Below, piece after piece: positions 27,051-35,011 of a stretch of DNA of 43,503 bases. The DNA comes from Gammaproteobacteria bacterium (lineage in GTDB: Bacteria; Pseudomonadota; Gammaproteobacteria; DSM-16500), in assembly GCA_031291255.1 (NCBI GenBank), contig JARLJN010000190.1, forward strand, positions 1 to 43,503, written 5' to 3'. A program made the position numbers and the translations under genes. The notes under the pieces were generated by a model. The model worked only from the letters and a program-made list of their open reading frames with translations. It searched no databases and had not been told where the DNA came from. The first letter of the stretch is position 1, and each line of letters opens with the position of its first letter.

Positions 27051-28622
27051 TTATTTTTTTTGTTTTTTTTGAATAGAGTTAGAGGAACTAGCAGCAGAGG
27101 CAGCACTTGCAGCGGCGGCTTGGCTATGACTAAATAAACTTTGTGATCTAACGGTTGTGTTAGAATGACTCTGATAGGGATTATCAAATAAAAAAGCAGA
27201 AATAATATTAAACATTTTTTTGTGATTTCTAGGATTGTTTATTTCTGAATAATTTTCATCATACGTATATCCTACGCTTTCTTTGTTTGCATCTTCAAAT
27301 TGTTCTACAGTACCTGGCGTCGTTAAATTCATAAGAATGTGAGGATCATAGGCTTGAGGGAATAATACGTACTCTTGAAAGGTGATACTATCGGGTTCAA
27401 AAAAACCTTCAGCAATATTCGTATCAATAAAAACATTTTCAAATTGAAAATCATTTTCATTATCGACATAACGAATATTAGGATGTTTATCACCTAACTG
27501 TTTTGCATAAATCTGTTTCCCTAGTTGACGAGCTGCATCCCAAACACAAGCTCTTCCATAAACACCACCTACATGAAGGGTATCAATTTCCTTTTGTCTG
27601 CAAGTCGTTTTGAAATCATCTAACACAGTTTCATCTTTAATTTGTTTGCGTAGTCTTTTTTTTAACGCACTATTTTTTCCTAATATACTGACTATATCTG
27701 TAAGGAATTTTTTTTCTTCACTCTTGTGAAGATCAAAATAACATTCTATGTCTTCACGCTCTGCTATATTATTAATATTAAATAGAAGATGTTCGCGTTC
27801 GTCCTCCGATATTTGTTCATGTTCCTGAAAAATTTCATGAATGGCTTCTATATAAATTGCTTTAGGCGCTTCTAATTCACTGATGCCAGATTTTTTAAAT
27901 ACAACAGCAGGTGATATAGCATTGTGCATATTCACTTGATACAGCTTGTTAACTTTTAGTAGATTCTCATTCCTAATCTCACTCATGGCGGTCAGTAAAC
28001 GATTCATATTGTTGCTTGCGTTGACTTGTTCAGAAGTGGCCGCTAATGGATGAGTTAAAAGTGCAATAGCTGTCTCATCCTCTGTCAGTTCTATAGGTTT
28101 TTTTCTGCTTCTTTTAGTAAGGGCATTGCAATCAGCGTGGAATTGTAAAAGTACATTAATCATTTCTATATGATTATTTTTAGCTGCTATATGTAATGGT
28201 GTGACACCATGACTATCTGGGATGTTGACATTAGCACCCATTTTTAAAAGCAAAATGGCAAGATTTAAATTATTATTTTTTACAGCGATAAATAATGCGG
28301 TTTGTTTCATATCATTTTGTGCATCTAAGTCAGCACCTTGTTCGTACAATGAGAGAAGCGCACCTTCTTGATTTCCTAACACAGCAGCATGTATGGCTTT
28401 GTTTCCTTGGCTATTAGAAAGATTAATTTCTGCTTTCTCTTCTAATAATAATTCCATGACACCCGTTTTCCCCGCTAACGTCGCAATATAAAGCGGGCTA
28501 TTTCCTAGGCCAGCATCGCTTCTTTTATTAACGTCAGCACCGTCTGATATCAGTGCTAAACAAGAAACAACACTGCCATGCTCTGCGGCGTAATGAAGGT
28601 CGTCATTGCGGGTGTTGGCCAT
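27051..28622 (-). CDS. Ankyrin-repeat protein, candidate host-directed effector
   Basis: The first ~190 of 523 residues form about five to six ankyrin repeats (DDLHYAAEHGSVVSCLALIS, NSPLYIATLAGKTGVMELLL, NKAIHAAVLGNQEGALLSLY, TALFIAVKNNNLNLAILLLK, TPLHIAAKNNHIEMINVLLQ). These bind proteins and are common among type IV effectors of Legionellales. The middle and C-terminal region (about residues 200-500) is unrecognised and charged. The end is low-complexity: an Ala/Ser run followed by QKKQKK. AGGA lies upstream of ATG 28622. There is no signal peptide. Export is an inference from architecture only. Confidence 0.85.
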   Translation of the reverse strand: MANTRNDDLHYAAEHGSVVSCLALISDGADVNKRSDAGLGNSPLYIATLAGKTGVMELLLEEKAEINLSNSQGNKAIHAAVLGNQEGALLSLYEQGADLDAQNDMKQTALFIAVKNNNLNLAILLLKMGANVNIPDSHGVTPLHIAAKNNHIEMINVLLQFHADCNALTKRSRKKPIELTEDETAIALLTHPLAATSEQVNASNNMNRLLTAMSEIRNENLLKVNKLYQVNMHNAISPAVVFKKSGISELEAPKAIYIEAIHEIFQEHEQISEDEREHLLFNINNIAEREDIECYFDLHKSEEKKFLTDIVSILGKNSALKKRLRKQIKDETVLDDFKTTCRQKEIDTLHVGGVYGRACVWDAARQLGKQIYAKQLGDKHPNIRYVDNENDFQFENVFIDTNIAEGFFEPDSITFQEYVLFPQAYDPHILMNLTTPGTVEQFEDANKESVGYTYDENYSEINNPRNHKKMFNIISAFLFDNPYQSHSNTTVRSQSLFSHSQAAAASAASAASSSNSIQKKQKK

Positions 28623-28778
28623 AATAAATCCTAATTCTGAGTACTATGTCTATTAAGTTTAGCATGTATTTATACATTCTATTCATATATTGTATCTAAT
28701 TTAATCATATATATGACGTAACGAGGTTTAAAATCTAGCGGTATTTAAAAATAAGATGTTAATAATCAATAGATTAGA

Positions 28779-28979
28779 TTATTTGTTTGTGAGTTTTGTG
28801 GGTAACTCATTTGAGGGAGTGTTATTTTTTAAGGGAGTCTGTGCAACGGGCTTTTGAAAGAAGAAAGACTGCTTGATATTACGCAAATTTTCATCGTTGG
28901 GTATCAGGATTTGCAGTGATACTGTATTAATTTTATTTTTCTTTATGGCTTCACCTACAAATTTAAAAAATCGCATCAT
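28779..28979 (-). CDS. Small hypothetical protein
   Basis: This 66-residue frame has GGAAAAATAAG before ATG 28979 (a second ATG follows directly). It is basic, with an amphipathic start (MMRFFKFVGEAIKKNKINTV) and a Pro/Thr/Asn-rich tail, and has no recognisable domain. It lies between the ankyrin gene and the pentapeptide gene. It could be a real small gene or a chance frame. Confidence 0.4.
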   Translation of the reverse strand: MMRFFKFVGEAIKKNKINTVSLQILIPNDENLRNIKQSFFFQKPVAQTPLKNNTPSNELPTKLTNK

Positions 28980-29074
28980 CTTATTTTTCCAGATAAATTA
29001 TTATAAGTAGATTTTAAATATGTTGATTTCTATACTAGCTCTGCAATTTTTTTTTATCAACCTCAGGAGATAGT

Positions 29075-29503
29075 ATGAAAAAAAGTATATTGGTTGCATC
29101 GGCTCTATTGTTAGGTTCTATGGTGACATTGGCTCATGCGCATGCACATTATAGCACGATTGATTCTATGCAATTTAAGATAACTAATTCATGTATGGAA
29201 TGCGATTTAAGCGGTGCAGAAATTGGGCCTAATCATTCGAATGCCACATTAACAGGTTCTAATTTGAGTAATGCTCAAGGCTATAAGTTGAATTTGTCCA
29301 ATTCAAATTCACGTCATGTAAATTTTTCGGGCGCATATTTAGTGGAATCTAATTTTTCGCAGTCCGATTTAACGGGTTCTAATTTTGATGGGGCTAATGT
29401 AGCTTTTGCAAATTTTGCAGGATCTCGTGGAACAAATTTAGCAAATGCAAAATTCTGTAACACGATTATGCCTGATGGCAGCACTAAAAATGATAATTGC
29501 TAA
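29075..29503 (+). CDS. Secreted pentapeptide-repeat protein
   Basis: A classic signal peptide (MKKSILVASALLLGSMVTLAHA) is followed by pentapeptide repeats of the A(D/N)LxX / SNFxx type (CDLSGAEI, ATLTGSNLSNAQ, VNFSGAYLVESNFSQSDLTGSNFDGANVAFANF). These fold as a right-handed beta-helix in the periplasm or outside the cell. Two cysteines near the start (SCMEC) and two near the end (KFC...DNC) probably cap the helix by disulfides. CAGGAGA precedes ATG 29075. The function is unknown; such short exported forms are frequent in Legionellales. Confidence 0.88.
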   Translation: MKKSILVASALLLGSMVTLAHAHAHYSTIDSMQFKITNSCMECDLSGAEIGPNHSNATLTGSNLSNAQGYKLNLSNSNSRHVNFSGAYLVESNFSQSDLTGSNFDGANVAFANFAGSRGTNLANAKFCNTIMPDGSTKNDNC

Positions 29504-29526
29504 TAAAGACTAGCTACACTGACAAA

Positions 29527-29557
29527 ATGACCTTTCTGTGAATTGCAGAAAGGTCAT
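29527..29557. terminator. Terminator hairpin between convergent genes
   Basis: atgacctttctg and cagaaaggtcat form a perfect 12-base stem with a seven-base loop. On the minus strand it is followed by TTTTGTC, so it best serves the minus-strand gene ending at 29573. It may also stop the pentapeptide transcript. Confidence 0.75.
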
Positions 29558-29572
29558 GCGCAGAAGTCAGTG

Positions 29573-30664
29573 CTATTGTGGCGGGAAATTGATTTGAGTC
29601 GTAACATCATTTTCTTCTTGAAACGCTTGCCGTGTATTCTTTAATTCTTGAACATTACCAAAAAAACTATACAACCCCAGTGCACTATAAGTTAATCCTT
29701 TCACTGCGTTTGATTGATTAGCTAAATTAAAATTTTTAATTATCGATAAAGGAGGTTCTACGCCTTGTGCAACATCTGAAGCAAAATGTCCTATAGATAA
29801 TACATTTTGTAATCGAGTGAGTTTAGTCGTTGTTATGGTAGGTTGCGCTGTTTCAATGTCTGATACATTGGTACGAAGAAAATGATCGCTCTCTGCTGCG
29901 TGAGACAGGCTTTCGCATAATGCAAAAAAAATCGCAAGAGGAAGAGAAATAGCATACCCTTGCCATGAAATTGTTAAAAAAAATTTTTCTAAATTCCATT
30001 CATCCGTAATAAATGTTCCTACTGAGTAAGTTGTTTTTAAAAATGTACCGAGTAAATTTGCAATAGATTGTGCTTTTTTCCAAATAGGGCGTACAGGCGT
30101 ACGCTCTTGTATGCCGGTATCTTCTTCTTTAAATGCAACCAAGGTATTTAATAATTCTTGTGTGCTACCTAAAGCGCTTAATGCAGTGACGCCAAGATAA
30201 GTTAGCGCAAATTCCCATGATGTTATTTTTTTCATGCCAGCCAATTTGCAAAATAGAATAAGAGGTTGAGAGTTATTATTTATTTCAGCTAAAAAATAAC
30301 TGTAAGCTAATAGGCGTTTTTTACGTGTTAGAGTATTTGCTTGAATTTTTTTATCATTATCTTCGCTATCACAAGTGAAATTTTTGCTTTGAGCATTTTT
30401 CGAGAGAACAACACAAACGCTAAAATAGAGACTGAGTATGAGTGCAGGTATAGCGGCTTGCCACGCCGTGTTTAAAAAATTAGGTTCTAATTCTGCTGTA
30501 TCGGTGATTTCATTCGATGTGTCGTAATAGGTGTTGAGCAGACTATTTATCATGACGTAAACAAATTGAAAATAACTGAAGACCGATATTTTTGCTCGTT
30601 TTTTTGGTGTAGGTGTTGTTAGCAAATGCTCATTCATTAACTGCGTGGTACTTCTGGTCTGCAT
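29573..30664 (-). CDS. Hypothetical membrane protein with internal duplication, probably iron-regulated
   Basis: I do not recognise this 363-residue protein. It contains about six hydrophobic segments and two related halves. The first half has WQAAIPALILSLYFSVCVVL ... GVTALSALGSTQELLNTLVAFKEED. The second has WQGYAISLPLAIFFALCESL ... GLTYSALGLYSFFGNVQELK then NTRQAFQEEN. Each half thus ends with the pattern SALG-(x)-(G)-x-QEL-xNT-x-xAF-x-EE. AGGTG lies before ATG 30664. A Fur-like box 44 bases upstream suggests expression under low iron. It may be a transporter-like or a host-membrane protein. The function is unknown. Confidence 0.75.
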   Translation of the reverse strand: MQTRSTTQLMNEHLLTTPTPKKRAKISVFSYFQFVYVMINSLLNTYYDTSNEITDTAELEPNFLNTAWQAAIPALILSLYFSVCVVLSKNAQSKNFTCDSEDNDKKIQANTLTRKKRLLAYSYFLAEINNNSQPLILFCKLAGMKKITSWEFALTYLGVTALSALGSTQELLNTLVAFKEEDTGIQERTPVRPIWKKAQSIANLLGTFLKTTYSVGTFITDEWNLEKFFLTISWQGYAISLPLAIFFALCESLSHAAESDHFLRTNVSDIETAQPTITTTKLTRLQNVLSIGHFASDVAQGVEPPLSIIKNFNLANQSNAVKGLTYSALGLYSFFGNVQELKNTRQAFQEENDVTTQINFPPQ

Positions 30665-30708
30665 TTGGACACCTATACTAAAAGAGTTTTATTTTTGATA
30701 TTGCAAAT

Positions 30709-30727
30709 GAGAATGATAATCATTTGT
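30709..30727. promoter_or_regulatory. Fur-box-like site
   Basis: gagaatgataatcatttgt matches 15 of 19 positions of the Fur consensus GATAATGATAATCATTATC. The surrounding caaatga/tcatttg also makes an inverted repeat. It lies 44 bases before the minus-strand start at 30664 and is the only such site I noticed in the window. Confidence 0.65.
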
Positions 30728-30830
30728 GAAATAAAAGCAATAATATTAATGTGAGAATTGAAAAAAGATGTTCATCTTTTTTTCATGTAAACAGCTGGTT
30801 ATGTCATAATATGAGTAAGGTAAAAAGAGA

Positions 30831-30915
30831 ATGTAGCCCGGATTGAGCGCTGCGAAAATCCGGGATTCCTGGCATTGCTACCCCGGATTTTCGCAGCGCT
30901 CAATCCGGGCTACAT
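30831..30915. repeat. Perfect REPIN (two inverted GTAG-type REPs)
   Basis: The arms are 34 bases each and perfectly complementary (atgtagcccggattgagcgc... with its reverse complement at 30882-30915), around a 17-base spacer. Each arm starts with GTAG and carries its own smaller stem (cccggatt...aatccggg), the layout of enterobacterial REPs. Perfect identity implies a recent origin. It lies just upstream of pilT. Confidence 0.88.
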
Positions 30916-30942
30916 CCTAAAATATTCCTGAGGAGAGCATCT

Positions 30943-32007
30943 ATGAAAATGGAAGAGCTGCTAAAGGCAAGTGTAGATCAGCGTGCTTCAGATTTACATT
31001 TGCTGCCAGGATTGGCTCCTTTGTTGCGTATACACGGTTCGCTTGCGAGTATGAAGGGCGCAGAAAAAATTTCTCCTGAAGATGTCAAAACGCTGCTTTA
31101 CAGCGTGATGTCAAAAGAACAACAAGAAGAATTTGAAAAAAATCTCATTTGTGAAATGGGGTTATCTATACCTAATATAGGAAATTTCAGAGTCAGTGCA
31201 TTACATCAGATGCATGGTGTTGCAGCCGTGTTTCGTGTGATTCCAGAAGCTGTTCCTGCGTTTGAAGATTTGGGCTTGCCTATCATATTAAAATCATTAT
31301 TAACCTTGTCGCATGGATTAATTTTAGTAACCGGTGCAACGGGTTCAGGTAAGAGCACAACGCTTGCAGCGATGATTGATTATATAAATGCGTTTCGTGC
31401 TTGCAGTATTGTGACGATTGAAGATCCCATAGAGTTTACTTACAAACCTAAACAAAGTGTTTTTCATCAATTGGAAGTAGGGCGTGACACACCTAATTTC
31501 GCAACGGCATTACGTGGTGCGTTGAGACAAGATGTGAATGTGGTATTAATTGGTGAGCTGCGAGATTTAGAAACGATGCGTTTAGCATTAACCGCTGCAG
31601 AAACAGGCCAGTTAGTGCTTGCTACGTTGCACGCGAGTTCTGCAGAGCTTGCGATTAGTCGTTTTGTTGATGTTTTTCCTACAGAAGAAAAAACATACGT
31701 ACGCAGTTTATTATCAGAAACATTGCAAGCAGTGCTTTGTCAAACCTTAGTTAAGAAGTTAGCAGGCGGTCGTGTGGCTGCATTTGAAGTCATGTTAGTG
31801 ACGACTGCTATGCGCCATTTTATTCGTCAAGATATGGTGGCGCACATGGAATCCGCCATGCAGACTAGCGGTGATAAAGGCATGTGTACGCTAGAGCATT
31901 CCTTGCATGAGTTAGTTGCTAAGCAAATCATAGGATTAAATGTAGCAAACACAGTCCTATTACATCGCAGTGGATTTAAAACTGCGATTGCACAACATAA
32001 AAAGTAG
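30943..32007 (+). CDS. pilT: Type IV pilus retraction ATPase PilT
   Basis: PilT is a hexameric ATPase that depolymerises type IV pili for twitching and DNA uptake. Marks are the N-terminal RASDLHLLPGLAPLLRIHG, Walker A GATGSGKSTT, the Asp box TIEDPIEF, Walker B-like VVLIGELRDLETM, the His box ATLHASS and LQAVLCQTLVKKLAGGRVAAFEVML. The family's C-terminal AIRNLIREGK region reads RHFIRQDMVAHMESAMQTSG, a moderate divergence. AGGAGAG lies before ATG 30943. DotB of the Dot/Icm system is a related ATPase, but dot neighbours are lacking and the N-terminus is PilT-like. No other pil genes are near. Confidence 0.93.
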   Translation: MKMEELLKASVDQRASDLHLLPGLAPLLRIHGSLASMKGAEKISPEDVKTLLYSVMSKEQQEEFEKNLICEMGLSIPNIGNFRVSALHQMHGVAAVFRVIPEAVPAFEDLGLPIILKSLLTLSHGLILVTGATGSGKSTTLAAMIDYINAFRACSIVTIEDPIEFTYKPKQSVFHQLEVGRDTPNFATALRGALRQDVNVVLIGELRDLETMRLALTAAETGQLVLATLHASSAELAISRFVDVFPTEEKTYVRSLLSETLQAVLCQTLVKKLAGGRVAAFEVMLVTTAMRHFIRQDMVAHMESAMQTSGDKGMCTLEHSLHELVAKQIIGLNVANTVLLHRSGFKTAIAQHKK

Positions 32008-32016
32008 GAGCGAGGC

Positions 32017-32078
32017 GGGGTCAGATGAAATCTTCAGACTTTGCTTCAAAGCAAAAGTCATGAGATTTCATTTGTCCC
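32017..32078. repeat. GGGGTCAG-family palindromic element, copy 1
   Basis: ggggtcagatgaaatcttc and gagatttcatttgtccc face each other around gactttgcttcaaagcaaaagtc, making an imperfect 62-base palindrome. It follows the pilT stop codon and marks the left edge of the RAYT island. Confidence 0.8.
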
Positions 32079-32123
32079 ATTCCATGTTCCATACATAAAA
32101 AAGGTGTTATATGAAAATTCAAA

Positions 32124-32594
32124 ATGAATTTCCCAAAAATATATATATATATATTGAAAGATTCAACACGAATACCTATTGAGTGTGATGAATTATTCGT
32201 TCAAATAAATCCTGAAACTCGATTAAAAATTATCCCGCATGCCGAAAAGGATGCGCTCATATTTCAAGCTTCCTCTATTAATGATCAAGATGATGTGGTG
32301 GAAGATAGGAGGGCTTGTATAGTTCTTAATCTTCGGTGTGCCAATTCTGTTGCATTACAAATGGATACTAGGGAAACAAGGCGTGGCGAGCTCTTAATGC
32401 AGGTGCCTACTTATGGGTATCAGAAATTATTTTCTGTCAGTGGTCAACAAAGAAATTATCTTTTTGAGGCATCTCCAGACAGAAGTAAACAGGATGAAAA
32501 TAAATTAACAATTCAATTTAATGATGAAAACGAGTTAAGAATAGAGCTGTTTCAGAGTTGGAATGTAAACGTATCGCCAATTACATCTTTTTAA
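32124..32594 (+). CDS. Unknown protein behind an (AT)8 tract, possibly phase-variable
   Basis: I do not recognise this 156-residue protein. It looks soluble and beta-rich, with a negatively charged centre (NDQDDVVEDRR) and no signal peptide. The ATG at 32124 has no ribosome-binding site. Thirteen bases upstream, ATG 32111 has a good AAGGTG but is in another frame and stops after about two dozen codons. Between the two frames lies (AT)8 at 32139-32154. One additional AT would join ATG 32111 to the main frame. The gene may therefore be switched by repeat slippage, or the present copy may be silent. It lies inside the mobile island. Confidence 0.6.
   Translation: MNFPKIYIYILKDSTRIPIECDELFVQINPETRLKIIPHAEKDALIFQASSINDQDDVVEDRRACIVLNLRCANSVALQMDTRETRRGELLMQVPTYGYQKLFSVSGQQRNYLFEASPDRSKQDENKLTIQFNDENELRIELFQSWNVNVSPITSF
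32139..32154. repeat. (AT)8 dinucleotide tract
   Basis: Eight uninterrupted AT units lie inside the first codons of the gene ending at 32594, between the ATG with a ribosome site and the open frame. Tracts of this kind gain or lose units by slipped-strand replication. Confidence 0.9.
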
Positions 32595-32642
32595 ACTAAA
32601 AATAATTTTGCAAACTGTGCTCTCATAATTTGGAGCACTTTG

Positions 32643-32879
32643 ATGAATAACACATTCAACCCCGTTAAAAATAAAGAAGAGTGGCAAGCGCTTGTTTTGG
32701 AGCATGCAAAAAGTGGATTATCACAAACAGCATTTTGTCAGCAAAAAAATATTTGCGTTAGTAAATTTGGTTATTACCGTAGTCTATTCGTCTCACACGA
32801 TAAGCCTAAAATAAAAGCTCAAAATATTTTTACTCCTATACAAATAAAAAAGCCAGAGCATATCACAGCGGAAAGATGA
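32643..32879 (+). pseudogene. IS66-type accessory protein TnpA remnant
   Basis: The first ~45 of 78 residues match the small IS66 OrfA/TnpA protein: EEWQALVLEHAKSGLSQTAFCQQKNICVSKFGYYRSL. It normally continues to ~110 residues and is followed by tnpB and tnpC. Here the tail is unrelated, the frame stops at the edge of a GGGGTCAG repeat, and no tnpB/tnpC is present. ATG 32643 has GGAG seven bases upstream, so it may still be translated. It is an orphan or remnant. Confidence 0.7.
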
Positions 32880-32951
32880 GGGGGTCAGATGAAATGTTAT
32901 GACTCTTCACTAAAGATGAGGGGGTCAGATGAAATGTTATGACTCTTCACT
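32872..32951. repeat. Tandem duplication of a 40-bp GGGGTCAG-family unit (copies 2 and 3)
   Basis: The unit aaagatgagggggtcagatg + aaatgttatgactcttcact occurs twice without a gap and without mismatch (32872-32911, 32912-32951). The second copy supplies the stop codon and last residues of the RAYT gene on the minus strand. Confidence 0.92.
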
Positions 32952-33893
32952 AATATTTTTTTTAAGTTTCAGAAAATGCATTTTTATCTTGGGATCATCT
33001 TCAATTAAACATCTACATCTTATCAAGGCTGTGCTCACGCTGAAGCGCTTTATACCAGTGAAATAGTCAGAGATTTTTTGATGTGAGCTCTGCGCCATTT
33101 CTCGAGCAAGATACATAGCTAATAATCTAGGAAAGTTATTTTTTTGCCTAGCTGTTTTTAATTGAGAAACAGAAATGTCAAAATAACGACTAACATGATT
33201 GGCAATCTCTTCAATTTTGATTAATTTTTTTAAGCGATTCACATCTGCTTGAGTCGCAAATTGGTAATCATCATGTAGACTTTCTATTTTTTTATTGATG
33301 AATTTCGAAGTACCCAGAACTGATGATAGTTGTGGTTTGTCATAAAAATTTTTTGTTTCTGAATCAATCCCCTCAGAAACAAATTCTGCATAATTTTTTG
33401 CATGGCCAAAAAAATCAAGAATGAAGGTTGTATGAATCCAATTGGATTTTTTTTCGTCTACATAATTATTATAACTTGACCATTTAAAATTGGCAGGATG
33501 CTCAACAACTTTTGCTTCAGTAGGATTTAAATGAATATAGCGACTTACTTTTAGTATATAAGTGTTAGCTTCAATTAAAATAGCTTTGTATCGTCCTCTA
33601 AATAATGGACCATCTCTATTTAAGGATCGGTTGTAACGTAAAGTATATATACCACTCAAATGGCGCATCGCTTTACCCAAATTGGGGTGTAGTGTTTGTA
33701 GCAGCAAATGATAATGATTATCCATCAAGCAATAACTATGGATTTCGATCTGAAATAATAGAGAAATTTCTTTTAAAAGTTTTAAAAAAATTTGTCTATG
33801 TTCATCAGTGGTGAAAATTTTCATGCGATTGGCACCACGATTCATTACGTGATACCAGGCGCAAGAATATTCAATTCTTAATGGCCGTGGCAT
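32937..33893 (-). CDS. REP-associated tyrosine transposase (RAYT) with DnaA-domain-IV-like tail
   Basis: This Y1 transposase of the IS200-like RAYT group processes single-stranded palindromic ends. The N-terminal domain shows MPRPLRIEYSCAWYHVMNRG, the HUH motif in YCLMDNHYHLLLQ, LFRGRYKAILIE, VSRYIHLNPTEA and FKWSSYNNY, where the catalytic Tyr of the family lies. The C-terminal ~100 residues resemble DnaA domain IV (VSRYFDISVSQLKTARQ, RLLAMYLAREMAQSSHQKIS), a DNA-binding fold found in some RAYTs. At 318 residues it appears complete. It is surrounded by several copies of a GGGGTCAGATGAAATC element, its likely substrate. Confidence 0.92.
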   Translation of the reverse strand: MPRPLRIEYSCAWYHVMNRGANRMKIFTTDEHRQIFLKLLKEISLLFQIEIHSYCLMDNHYHLLLQTLHPNLGKAMRHLSGIYTLRYNRSLNRDGPLFRGRYKAILIEANTYILKVSRYIHLNPTEAKVVEHPANFKWSSYNNYVDEKKSNWIHTTFILDFFGHAKNYAEFVSEGIDSETKNFYDKPQLSSVLGTSKFINKKIESLHDDYQFATQADVNRLKKLIKIEEIANHVSRYFDISVSQLKTARQKNNFPRLLAMYLAREMAQSSHQKISDYFTGIKRFSVSTALIRCRCLIEDDPKIKMHFLKLKKNISEES

Positions 33894-34030
33894 ATTTTAC
33901 CTTTTTTATTAGAGTTCAATGACTGAAGAAAGTGAAAAAGATTGGAGAGGAGGTAGGTAAAGCTAGGGAGTTAATGATAATGCGTTATTAAAAAATTTCA
34001 AATAATTATTTAGGGAAAAGATAAGAAGGT

Positions 34031-34121
34031 AAGGTAAGGGGGTCAGATGAAAGGTAAGGGGGTCAGATGAAATCTTATGACTCTTCTTTTGAAGCATAGT
34101 TTGAAGATTTCATCTGACCCC
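34031..34121. repeat. GGGGTCAG-family elements, copies 4 and 5 (tandem 20-mer plus palindrome)
   Basis: aaggtaagggggtcagatga is repeated exactly at 34031-34050 and 34051-34070. The second copy starts a palindrome, 34059-34121, whose ends ggggtcagatgaaatctt and aagatttcatctgacccc are perfectly complementary around ~27 bases. It lies upstream of the RAYT gene. Confidence 0.9.
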
Positions 34122-34142
34122 TTTAGTCCTTTAGTCTTTAAA

Positions 34143-34730
34143 TTAGCTTAGTTTTAACAATTTATTACTTGCACCAGCATACTCTTGTTTGAGCTCTTTG
34201 GTGATATCAATTCTTTTATCTATATATTTTCCATCTTGTTTAACAAATACATTTACCCAAAAGCTATGAGCATGTAAACCGTAAACACGTCTGGGGTTGG
34301 GTGCTAAATAATCTTCTGGGGTTGGACGTTTAGCAGCATCTATTCTGTCACCTAAGATTTCAATACCCTGCTTTATTTTATCGATGTTATCTGCGTTATA
34401 TTCTACTGCTACGCCATTAAAATAAACGCCAAATCCTTGTCCATGCGGCACTGAAGAATCATAGATAACTCCAAAAGCTTTTCCGTTGTTACGAATGTTA
34501 ATAGCATGCTGACTTTCACTAGCTGACATCCAAAAAAAATCTAATGATTTATCAAATGCACAATAGACCGGCGAATTCCAAGGATTGTTGTTTGAATCTG
34601 AGGTGGCTAATGTTAAATACAAAATATTTTTGATAATCGAATTAGCTTTTACTGCTAATGCATTTTTATCTTCATTAACTTCTGAATTTAACTCCGAGGA
34701 AACTGCAGTTGCGCTGTTATGTGAATTCAT
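34143..34730 (-). CDS. Pyridoxamine-phosphate-oxidase-like FMN-binding protein
   Basis: The 195 residues follow the split-barrel flavin-binding fold: NILYLTLATSDSNNNPWNSPVYCAFDKSLDFFWMSASESQHAINIR, then FGVIYDSSVPHGQGFGVYFNGVAVEY. The C-terminal part has YGLHAHSFWVNVF. It probably binds FMN (or F420/heme in relatives); the substrate is unknown. It is not the biosynthetic PdxH. The N-terminal ~25 residues are polar and Ser/Asn-rich. GGG lies six bases before ATG 34730. It lies inside the repeat-bounded island and may have come with it. Confidence 0.75.
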   Translation of the reverse strand: MNSHNSATAVSSELNSEVNEDKNALAVKANSIIKNILYLTLATSDSNNNPWNSPVYCAFDKSLDFFWMSASESQHAINIRNNGKAFGVIYDSSVPHGQGFGVYFNGVAVEYNADNIDKIKQGIEILGDRIDAAKRPTPEDYLAPNPRRVYGLHAHSFWVNVFVKQDGKYIDKRIDITKELKQEYAGASNKLLKLS

Positions 34731-34850
34731 ATTTTACCCATATGCCGTAGTGAGTGCGCAAATCGTCAATAATCAATATCTGATTAATTGCTTAATTTAA
34801 GATGTATTTTGAACCGATGTCTTAGGATTTTGTCCTTTTAAAAAATAATG

Positions 34851-34987
34851 GCGGTCAGATGAAATCTCATGACTCTCTTTTTCTTTTGCTGCCTGTGTCT
34901 AGCAATGTCTTTCGTCTTAAGATGAGGAGCCAGACGAGATCTCATGGCTCTCCTTTGAAGCAAAGTTTGAAGATTTCATCTGACCCC
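34851..34987. repeat. GGGGTCAG-family elements, copies 6 and 7
   Basis: A single arm gcggtcagatgaaatctcat (34851 on) is followed by a second, partly decayed palindrome, 34924-34987, running from gaggagccagacgagatctc to aagatttcatctgacccc. The left arm of copy 7 carries several substitutions, so it is older than the copies near the transposase. It marks the right edge of the island, next to pfp. Confidence 0.8.
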
Positions 34988-35011
34988 TCCCTCCTTCAAT
35001 TCCCTCATCCT

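Noticed and set aside
30943..32007. DotB (Dot/Icm ATPase) instead of PilT
   Set aside because: The N-terminal RASDLHL region and LxxLLRIHG strand are PilT-like and no dot genes are adjacent.
32872..32951. Possible CRISPR-like direct repeats
   Set aside because: Only two 40-base units, directly abutting with no spacers and no cas genes; they belong to the RAYT-linked family.
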